DNA of 64,000 bases from Anastatus disparis (taxonomy: Eukaryota; Arthropoda; Insecta; Hymenoptera; Eupelmidae), in NCBI GenBank assembly GCA_017163975.1, contig JAFFSR010000292.1, positions 2,053,501 through 2,117,500 of the forward strand. Direction: 5' to 3'. This document shows positions 51,301 through 61,739 of this stretch, one piece after another. Positions within the stretch are counted from its first letter, which is position 1, and the number at the start of each line of letters is the position of its first letter. Under the pieces are notes generated by a model. That model had not been told where the DNA came from. It searched no databases and saw only the letters and a list, made by a program, of their open reading frames with translations. The position numbers and the translations under genes are program-made.

Positions 51301-54037
51301 TTTCGCACGCATAGAACAATAGACTTTCAGTTGCATAAGAACTTTAATTCTTACTTTTACATTGTATTAACTATCTATTTAAAATTATTTTATTTAGAAT
51401 AAATAGATTTTAAAATGTAAAAAATTTTTCTAGTAAATAAAGATTTTTAACGGCTTCATAATTTCAACAATCTTTGAAGACGTAAAAAAATATTTATCTT
51501 TTTTAAACATTTAAAATGTTAATAATTTTTTATTAATGTTTATTTTGATCTCTAAATTGGACTAAAATAATGAAAATTATACTAAATTTTTTTTTCTGCC
51601 CATTATTAAAATGTTTATTTGCAAATAAATAAGCATATTTTTTAAAATTATAAATTAAAAAAAAATACTTTGATCTTTTTATAACATTTAGAAAATACGA
51701 GTATCAAGTTTCGTATTCTATAAAAAGATATAGTGCGCCCTCTGTTCGTAAGGGAAATAACTTTCTACGCGAACTATAAGGTAAAAGCTCTACACTTATC
51801 TTACTCTGGTGGTCAAACATCAAAATTATCGTCTTTATTTTCGATTAGTAAATAATGATCATCATATACCTGGAAAATATTAAATTGGTGGTAAGAAATT
51901 AAAGTTGCCATAGAAGAAATCATCTAATTCAGATATATAAAAGAATAATTTGATCTATGATATTAAATTTCTTTTATTTGAGTTCTAATTGTTATATCAA
52001 TATACAGTCAATAAAATTTTCATAAAATTTTTATATACAATATAAATAGCATTACATTTTGTATATTTACAAAAATTTACTACAAAACTGCATTATTTAT
52101 TTTTCATATATTTCTTAAGATTTGAAAATTTTTGTATTTAAATAAATGATATTTATTTAAAATAATTTATTCCTATAAGATTCAAAAAATGTTTTATCAT
52201 TACCTTATGAAATTTCCCTTTTATAAAAACACTGCTCTGTAAACAAACGGTATTTAAAAAAATTTAATAAACTATTCTTTATAAATACTTCTGTAAAGGA
52301 AAGTATTGGTAAAAATTAAATTTTTTTTAATTTCACATGTCTGCTTATTTTGGTTTTTAAAGTATTCATGAACTTTTTATTCGATTTCATTCTAAAAACT
52401 TTTTTTATCATCAAATTACAAATAATCCATTTTTTAACAAATAAATAAACAAATTTTAAGATATAAATATATTATTAGATTTAAAAAAAGTTTGTGTCGG
52501 ATTTTAAACCCAAAATCCAACATATTAATCTTTAGGGGATCAAAAAGTCATTATATTGACTATACCTATGATTGACATTTCATATATGATCAACCTATGT
52601 TATGAGATATTACTTTTATGCATTTCCTTAAATAGATTATAAATCCCAAATACAAGTCCTCGTCTAATTATAAATTTTTAAAAAGTGTACGTATTCATTA
52701 TGATGACTATTGTATAAAAAGAATTTTTGAAACCTATATACAGATTTTAAATGTATGTATTTAATGAGTATTTTTAAATATTGGAGAATATAAAGGGTTT
52801 CGAAAGTGAACAACTTTAAAATTATCGTGTGAAAATCTTATAAGTATCAAAATATTAAGTAATTTTTTGTTTTCGTGACGCTGTTCAGCTTGCTCTAGCA
52901 TTCAGTTCAACTTCCAACGTATTTTTCTAAAAATCATTTTTTCCATTTGGTATTGATCTTTTTTTCTAAACATCATGATCAATTTTCAAGAAATTTTCAC
53001 CACATGTTTGTCACGTGATAAGTATCAAGTATACTAGAATTATGTCAAAATTTTTTCTATTGTTTTAACCAAAAATTCACTCAATGATTTTTATTTTTTG
53101 AAAATCTTTGTTGCAATCGCTATTTTATTATTTTTGTTTAAAATTTTATTATTTTAACGTACACGACAGTTATGATCATACTGAATCTAAATCTTTTTGA
53201 TTTTTATGTTCCCGGTGATACATTACTAAAGAACCGTCAACATGATTGCGATCATTTTATTCGAATGGCTAGGCGGATACTGCTATTTTTTATATATTTT
53301 TGCAAAATAGACAAATCTTTTCACATACATCAAGAGCATATTTATCGAATCTAAAAAGAATCATATCAATATTTGATAATGGGACCTTGTAACAAATTTC
53401 CAACAAATTAGTTCTCGGAACTTTAAACTTGAATGAACTCTTTAGGTCGGACATTCGTGAATTTTAAAAAATTCTTTTTTCCGCAAGTGTGCTGATTGGG
53501 CGCATGATTGCCGAGCGCGGAGATCTTCTTTCAATCAATTAATATTAGATCAACTCCTCAGTAGATGAACATCGATCAGATGTATAAAATTAGTAATTAT
53601 TATTTATACATTAAATCAAGTTTTTATAAGTAAACTAGGTGCTTTGAAAAATATTTAACATAGTAAACTTTGAAGTTATTGTAGTATTAAATAATCTAAC
53701 AAAGTTTTAAAAATCGTTTATTAGGGTTTTCATTTATTAGCTAATTGTTTTTATAAAAATATTTTTTCAATGTAATGAAAGTGTACAAGTTCAAAGATAT
53801 CCGTTCTTTGAATTATATTAGATAGGTATATAGTTTTGAGATGAATTGAATATTTATCTCTACATACGTAATTGATTCTTAAAATTAAGTGCTATCAATA
53901 TAGTAAAAATCAAATAGTGCTAACACTTTTCTCATTTTTTTGGAACTACAATTAATTTAAGAATGGAGATATTTTACATAAATTATTGTTTTATAAAAAA
54001 AATTAATACTTACTAGAAATGCATATCGCATTAAATA
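48394..54037. other. Gene-poor AT-rich region
   Basis: No gene is supported. A perfect hairpin with 17-base arms (AACTTACATTATTTTAA) and a 4-base loop is at 48,885-48,922. A small perfect palindrome around AAGTTCTTAAAAATTAAGAA is near 50,786. GC-richer islands are at about 49,150-50,060 and 53,400-53,530. Confidence 0.5.
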
Positions 54038-54631
54038 TAGTATATTTTTCATCTAGGGAGGAAAAACAAAAAATGTCTTCAATCGCATGTAAATTGACAA
54101 ACATGCGATTTAAGGCATTCTTTATTTCCCCGTGGTGAAAATATTATTATTTTGCCTAGCGAGGCCGAAAATGCAACCTTTGCGATTGAGCACAATGAGC
54201 AAAAGATGCACTTTCGGCCCGCTAGGCAAAAATAGTACATTTTGTAACGGTATGAAAAGGCTTTATTTACGGAACGAGAAGTTTACGGCCCGAGCCGAAG
54301 GCGAGGTTCGTAAAAAAGCCTTTTCATACCAGTTGCAAACCGTATTTTTTGCCATGAGAGCCAAGAAAGAGCAACGAAGTTGCGATTTTGGGGTTAGGAT
54401 GGCAAAAAATAATTATTATAAAATTTTTTAATCGATAAAACAATTATATTTTTTCAACATCTGGCCCGAAAATTTTTTCCTACCACCGAAAAAACAATGT
54501 GATATTTCCGGCCTAATGTTGAAAAAAATCACATTTTCACCATGGGAGCAAATGAAGAATGCCTTAAATCGTATGTTTACATACGATTTAAGACATTCTT
54601 TACTTTTGCTCCCTAGGTGAAAAATATACTA
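54038..54631. mobile_element. Array of six consecutive palindromes with matching ends
   Basis: The whole unit is bounded by inverted ends (TAGTATATTTTTCA and TGAAAAATATACTA) and by short TTAAA flanks. Inside, six hairpins follow one another: about 54,040-54,147, 54,148-54,240, 54,245-54,340, 54,346-54,412, 54,449-54,522 and 54,524-54,628. The first and last share arm sequence (AATCG(C/T)ATGT, AAGGCATTCTT). The second and third have CpG-rich arms (GCCTAGCGAGGCCGAAA; GGTATGAAAAGGCTTTATTT). No real gene is present, and the frame at 54,132-54,431 reads across hairpins. Confidence 0.8.
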
Positions 54632-56655
54632 TTAAAAATTTTTATGTGATTCATAATAAAAAATCATCAAATTTCATGATTCCCAGCACTTTGTGTAAGT
54701 CTGGTGACTTATTATAATATGATTAAAAACTTGGAACTTATTTTTTACGAATTTTTTAGTTAATAAAGACTTAAAATTTAGCATATAAATTTTATTATTT
54801 TTTATTTAACATACAGTTTTTATAAATTAGACTATATTAAAATAGTGAACAAATTAAATTATAATAATCTTCTTTAGCATATTTATTTTTTTTTAAATCA
54901 GAAAAAAATATATTTAAATATTTTGTTAAATTAATTTTAACATTTTAAAAATATTATATACATTTTTCATTGCGTATTTATTTAAATATATTAAATAATT
55001 TTTTAAAATTGTAACTAGAAAGATAAAAGTTAAAAAAATATTTCTAATAAACGTATATTCGCTCGATTACTGGTTTATTTTTGAAAAAACTGAATAATCC
55101 ATATAGCCGTCAATAAGATATTAATTAAAACTACATGGACAGTATAGCAATCAAACGTCAAACGAAGGTATAGGTAGGAAGTAGATAGACAGTGGGAAAT
55201 ACCGGCGATGAATTGATTATTCTATTTCTACCCTCAAATCAATAATCAATAAGCAACAGCAACAGAGGATAGTGTGTGCTTGTACTCCTCATCCTCACAC
55301 TGCCTCATACTCACTACTCTATATGTCATAATGCTTTAGTAGATTTGTACAAATATTATACATTGGAAAATGCTCAAAAGCTAATGTAATATCGATTCAT
55401 ATCGCTCGTTATATGTCTGGACATATTCGTGTACGTTAAATTTCATTTTGATATTATCATGTGAACTTTATGATCATGGAAATATGTATATGGATTATTT
55501 AATATAAATCAAAAATTCTTATAAATATTTCGTTCGACTCATTTCTCAAAAAATTTTCCTTATCTATTCTATTACAACTGTAATAAATATTCTATTTTAA
55601 AGTTTAATTGATTCTTTAAAAATTGTTCATATAAGTATGAAAATCGGAAGAAATATTAGTTATAAGTGTTATTATGAAATCAAAAATAATTTTAAATGCA
55701 TTTCTGCAAAAACCATTAAAAAATGAGAAAATGCATTTAATATTTAATAGTGAAAAATAATCGTCTTTGAATGTCGTTGGAATTCATCTCATTTTCAAAG
55801 AATAAAATTATTAAGAACCTGGTATTAAATGTATATATAAACTTTGTTAATAAATTGGATGTCCAGGTTAGTTAAAATAAAATTGAAACAGCTCAAGATG
55901 TTACGTGGAGCATATTTTATTTTTCAGTTACTGAAAAATAAATTTTTCTCCTTTTTTTATTTTGAATTAACTTTCTAATCTTGAAATCTAAATCCACGCT
56001 CCATTTGACATATTTTCGTTTTATTCTTTTTATTAAAAAAATAAAAAAAATATCGAAATAAATTCACCCTATTTAATATAATACACTTATATAGCGTCTA
56101 AAATCAAAAAACTTCATCCACATAACACTAAACCTAACCCAACTCGAACGGAATAATAAAGCAATAACGCACACTTAGAAACACGCCCAATAGCCACAAT
56201 ACTTTTATTTTAATTCGTTTTTCTAATTTAACTCTTAATTAAATCTAATTAATTTTTCATAATCAATGTTTAAATATTTTATTAAAATAAAATATAAGTT
56301 CTCACTTAGCTTAATATGAGTTAAAATTCACAACCATCCTAAACCCACATCACCCATACACTAACTAGATTGATTGAGATTGCGTTGAGACATCTATTTT
56401 CAATGTTTTGAAAACAAATTTAATTTTATAAAATCAGCTTATTTAAGACGAGAATAGATCATTTTAGATAAAAATAAAAATTAAAATTGAAAGACAGTTC
56501 CGAGAAAATAACATTTAAATCATAAAGAATAATTTAACTTATTATTTTAAAAGTTCAAATTATTTGAAAAGATATAATGAAATGATTTACAAAATGGAAA
56601 ATAAAACCTTTAAGAGACAGACGTCCTCATCAATTGATTTACAATAATACAAAAG
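54632..56655. other. AT-rich intergenic DNA
   Basis: A GC-richer island is at about 55,120-55,460. The plus strand at about 55,970-56,380 is poor in G and rich in A and C. No gene is supported. Confidence 0.45.
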
Positions 56656-56833
56656 AAGAAAGCCCCTCCAAAACACTTATGAGGAAAATTATTTTATCCT
56701 TCTTTTAGAAAACCTGAAACTTAAAAATGGATAGGATGACAACAGTTTTCAAAGTTTTCTAAAACGAAGCGATAAAATAATTTTTCCTCATAAGAAAATC
56801 TTGCTATAACGAGATGGCTTTCTCGCACAATGG
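56656..56833. repeat. Imperfect foldback, about 180 bp
   Basis: Arms CTTATGAGGAAAATTATTTT at 56,676 and its near-complement ending 56,794 pair over about 40 bases. Weaker pairing (GAAAGCC/GGCTTTC) extends outward. A diverged direct repeat (AGACAGACGTCCTCATCAAT and AGACAGAACGACCTCCTCAAT) lies outside each end, at about 56,616 and 56,850. Confidence 0.6.
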
Positions 56834-57441
56834 AAACACTGATTGAAAGACAGAACGACCTCCTCAATACATAAAAACATTGTTTTAAAATAAAAATAAA
56901 TATTTCAGATAAACTGATGTTTCAAATTTTTATAAATGACTGTAAGATAATTAGACATTTTTACTGATGATTTCAAAATGTTTTATAAATGACTGAAGAA
57001 AAGACATTTTAAATCAAAGAATTGTAGATGAAAATACACGTCTAAAATAAAATAAAACACAGAAAGAGTAAATATTTTAAATAATTTTATAAAGTACTAA
57101 CGTTATTTAATAAATGTAATTTTATAAAATACTAATTAATTCATAAAGTTACAATAAAGTACATTTTTTAGAGAATTATTTATTAATATACATAAATTAT
57201 TTTGTTAGATAAAGTTTATTTATTAAATAAAATATTATCATATACAATAATATTAAAACAAATTTTAATGAGAAAATTAGTTTTTTTTTCCATCCCAACA
57301 ATAATCGCCACTTTGTTAACTTGAAAAGCGAGCCAAAAATAAGATATAACTCATGTCTAAAATTTAGAATTTCAATTTTTTTTTCAATTGAACCCTTTTT
57401 TTTAAATTAATTAAGTGACCACTGTTGAAGTAAGAAGAAAG

Positions 57442-58072
57442 CACATTATGTCATTTGGGAGTAAAGTCTATTGCTCCCTTGGGAATTTACTCTCCTCACT
57501 TCGCTCCGTGCTCAAAAAACTCACATGATAATCACATAAGAATCATATGAGATTTTGCTGAGACAATCATGTGATAATCATGTTATAATGATATGATGAT
57601 CATATGAATATCACATGGTAATTTCAAGAAGTTATAACTCAAAAAGTATTTATTTCATAAAAAAGTTATAAGTATACTTTTGGTTGAAAATAAATTTATA
57701 GAATATCTGAATTTTTATAGATCGTGATTTAAAGATTTTTAAAATACAAATTTGTATTTTTTCTCGGATCAGATGCACTGAAAAATCAGTAATTTAAGAT
57801 CTATTAAAATTCGAGTATATTCTACAAATCGTTTCAAACAAAAAGTATACCTTTTTTTATAAAGTTAATACTTTTCGAATGACAATAGTTTTTAATTTTT
57901 CGGGTGATATTCATAGGTGATCGTTATATCATAATCATATGATTATCCCAGCAAAATCTCATATGATTCTTATTGATTATCATGTGAGTTTTTTTTAGCA
58001 GGATTCGCTCACTTGGACCGCAAACTTCCTCTTCGAAGAAATATGCACTTTACTCTCTCGTTACATAATGTA
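57442..58072. mobile_element. Nested palindromic elements
   Basis: The inner part, 57,509-58,000, is close to one complete hairpin. It begins TGCTCAAAAAACTCACATGA, ends with the complement, and pairs inward to a centre AAAATACAAATTTGTATTTT near 57,745. Outside it, ACATTATGT...GAGTAAAGT at 57,443 is mirrored by ACTTTACTCTC...ACATAATGT ending near 58,071, with CpG-rich inner sequence (CACTTCGCTCCG, ATTCGCTCACTTGGACCG). This suggests one foldback inserted into another. Confidence 0.7.
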
Positions 58073-58319
58073 CAATTTTATAAGATTTAAAGATTTAGAA
58101 AAATTTAATTTTACTGGCAATTATTTCAACAATCATTATTCAATACAAGGCTTATAAAGTACTTAAGGAGGCTCAATACTCTTTTATATTATCTTTTAAA
58201 CTAAATGGATTTTTATCAAACTATAAAAAAAGCTTTAAACTCCTATCTTTTGGTTGGGTTGAAAAAATTTAGAATAAACGATGAAAGTTTGAAAAAATAA
58301 ATTTATCAATACTTTTTTT

Positions 58320-58561
58320 AGTTTTTTTAAGCTAATGGCCTTTCTGCTCAGGTTTTTGAATAAATCAACACAAAAGTTTCTTCAAATATCGAACATTTAT
58401 AGAATAATTATGTTCTTTATCAGAAATATTGCAGATTCAATTTTAAGAGGTTTTAAAGATATAAGTCTGCAGTCTGTCATCTTCGTGAATTTAGCTTACC
58501 AACAACATTTATAATTATAAAAACCTGAACAGATAGATGGGCCATTAATTTTAAAAAACTA
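58320..58561. repeat. Weak foldback, about 240 bp
   Basis: TTTTTTTAAGCTAATGGCC followed by CTCAGGTTTTT on the left is mirrored on the right by AAAAACCTGAACAG followed by GGGCCATTAATTTTAAAAAA. Arms are about 45 bases and imperfect. Possibly an old non-autonomous element. Confidence 0.5.
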
Positions 58562-59190
58562 ATAATGATAAATGTACAAAATCATTGTTCTTATACACGC
58601 GCTTTTTGTGAAAAATACGTGATCGACTAAAAATTTTATTTAAAATTTATTACTATGCAAGAGTTTTTCATAAAAAAATTAAAAGGATATAGATTTTTTT
58701 CGTCCAGCGATGAAACTTTGAAAAACGGAAAACTCCAAGAATAAAAAATGGACCTACATTAAAAAACCGCCTCAATAACTTTGACTTTACAATATTTAGA
58801 AATTAATTCCTTTAGGATATCTACTATAAATCAAAGTCTTAAATCTGTGTATCTTTTATAAAAATTTTTATTCTTTTCTTTATAATTCTACCTTTATGAT
58901 GATGATATGAGATATTAATAAATGACTGTTTCTTTTTAATCTTTGTTGATGGTGTACAAATACTCTATTTTATCTATTTCTTATCAACATACACAAGACA
59001 AAATTATTCGAATTATACAAGAATTATGGTAGTCAATTTCAACGAGAAAAAAATATCCACACAAAATTCACAATTGTAAAGTTTGAGAATTTAATGATTT
59101 TAGTATGTTTATTAAATAAGAATCAAATCTTATTATCTCATAATTTTGATACATTGTAAAAAAATATAATATCATCTATATTCATAATTA

Positions 59191-59440
59191 AACTGAAATT
59201 TTTTTTATTTATTCTATCGTAAAAATTACTATTTGATATAGTAACCATGGGACATACTTTATATGTACAAAAATTACTATTTGAAATAGTAAAAATTTAG
59301 AAAATTCTGAATTATCTAAATTTTTACTATTTAAAATAGCAATTTTTATAATTTAAAATAGTAATTTTTATACATATAAAGTATTTCCCATGGCTACTAT
59401 CTAAAATAGTAATTTTTTCGATAGAATTTTTCTCAGTGTA
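59191..59440. mobile_element. Compact hairpin MITE, about 250 bp
   Basis: Nearly the whole element pairs with itself. Left arm words ATTCTATCG, AAAAATTACTATTTGATATA, CCATGGGA and ATACTTTATATGTA recur as complements on the right. The centre is near 59,315. The right end reads CACTGAGAAAAA on the reverse strand and the left end is a decayed version (ACTGAAATTTTT). There is no coding frame. Confidence 0.75.
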
Positions 59441-59971
59441 CGCAGTAAAATTTACCTTGTATGTATGGCATTGTTATTACATATGAAATAACAATTTTTA
59501 TTAATAATATAAAAAATTTTTATACAAGTTTATAGTTGCGTTGAAAAATTTAATCTTCAACCCAGCCAGCACCCCTTACACGATTTGGCATTGAAGAATC
59601 GAAAAGAGTGAAAATAAAAGAAATATTTTATTTTTCGAACAATAATATATAAACAATGAAAGTTATTATTGAGATTAAATATTGTATTATCTGTATAGAT
59701 TAATTGCACATTATATAATGAAGAGATTGAGTAGAGACTAGAAATGGTTAGACACACAGGGTATACGCATATGCATAGGACAGGAGAGAGAATATCCCAG
59801 GGAACGCGGAGGTTGCGGTTGATGGCTGAGTATACAGAAATGAGTGAGAGAGATAGCAAGTGGGGTCAGCGTTTCCGCAAGTGCATATACATACGAGCAA
59901 ATGTGTGTATTAGCTTGCAGAGACGAAGGGGGAAATGGGAGAACCAATAATACGCAAGAGAAGTTATATGC

Positions 59972-60006
<35 letters not shown>

Positions 60007-60873
60007 TATATAGTGAGAGAGAAAGATAGAAGGACAAAGATGAATTATCAGAGACGACACAAGTCAACTGTGTGTAACACATTGGTCTCTCCTTTAGGAG
60101 AGATTGCTATGGCTATTCTCCTTCCATTACTTAGAGATAGCGCTTGATACGTATATATATATACATGCATATGCCTTTTGGCATACACGTAACTGTTATT
60201 ATTATATAGTGTATCGACGAGTTTAGAATATAATAAGCGATAGACTGTAGACATATATTCAACTGTTGTGCAGAAAAAGTTTTTGAATTTTTTTGGGGTT
60301 TTTCTTTTGTATACTGTATGCATTTGGTGGTATAGGTGATTTAATTCATGTTTAGTAGAATGCTAATGCAATTTGCCATGACTCAAGATTTATGGGAAGG
60401 GTACATATGAGATTGGAGACTAAAGCTTATGTATGCTAATGTTGTGCCGGTATACACGTAACAGAGGATTGTTAATTCATGAACTTGTCGATTGTTCTAT
60501 ACAATCGGTGTTGGTTTCAACGAGAAAATCATGCTGTCGGTAATATTTTCTTCTTTACTGCTAAAATTAGAATGTGTTTATTTAAGAAATGTTGATTTAA
60601 AGTATTTCACCTTTTTTTAAAGAAGATTTCAAGGTCGAATACTCGTAAATAGTTTAAAAAAAAATACTTTTGAACTAAAGGTGACGGAATAAAAATATTT
60701 CAATATTTAATGATACAAGTAAATAGACGCTTAAAAGCTCAGTAATTTATTTTTAAAAACATTTTTTAATAATAAACTATTAAAGTTAAAACTAAAAATA
60801 TTAAAAATTAAAAAAAAAATGTTTTACAACCCATGGTTATTAATTTATCCAAATAAATTTGAAAATTTATATT

Positions 60874-60920
<47 letters not shown>

Positions 60921-61739
60921 TATATATTTCAATGAAAATAAAATAATTTTTTAAGAAGAATATTTAAAATATCAACAAATAAAATTCATCTAAATTTTAA
61001 TGTTTAATCAAAACAATTGTTAGTTAAGATACTCAGTTTCTGGATATATCTATAACACTAATTGAAGTATTTAATTTTGTATTAGGGTAAAATATGTATT
61101 TTTTAACGAATGAATTTTTTCACTGTCAATTATCATCATCTTAATATTTAAACTTTCTGCTCTTGTAAATCAAAATACTTTTATCACGTGAAACTCGTAT
61201 ATGAAATTAGAAATTTATTAAGCACTGAAAAAGCATTGATGACTCATACACATACCTTGTGCAATATAAGCGTATTGACTCCTCGACTAATAGATATTGT
61301 GGATCTATCATTTCTACATTTTCAATATAAGAGTTTGTATTTTTTTTTACTTGGATGTATACCAATTTTTCGCGAAAGATGAAATAAAAAGTTTAAATTT
61401 AACTTAAACGTGAAGTAAGCCAAAGTAGAAAGTTAATGAAATTAACTTAATAAAAATAAAAATCGTTTTTTAAACTGTCAAAATTTCGTTTAAAATTATA
61501 AATCGATAGAGAGTAAAAAAATAAATAACTTTTATCAAAAATAGAAATAATGATTGTTTTTCGAGTAAATATATTTCTCAGTGTACTATTTTTATTCATC
61601 ACATTTCATTTTAGAAGTAATAATATTAGCTCTAAAATGTATATTTTTGTATAATTTTTATTTATACCTTTCATTTATTCATGAATTTAAAATTAAAAAT
61701 TTCGATTTATAGAAAAAAGAAAAAATTTCAAAATCAGAC
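59441..61739. other. Intergenic DNA with a GC-richer island and TA repeats
   Basis: A GC-richer island at about 59,540-60,560 carries a TA run at 59,974-60,002. Another TA run is at 60,879-60,916. Several frames on both strands overlap the repeats and are not genes. Confidence 0.5.
60879..60916. repeat. (TA)n microsatellite
   Basis: About 38 bases of TA in AT-rich DNA. Confidence 0.9.

Noticed and set aside
54132..54431. 99-aa frame
   Set aside because: It reads straight across three hairpins of the palindrome array; the sequence is explained by the repeats.
59557..60323. Cluster of overlapping frames on both strands
   Set aside because: They overlap each other and the TA run; composition follows the DNA repeat rather than a protein.
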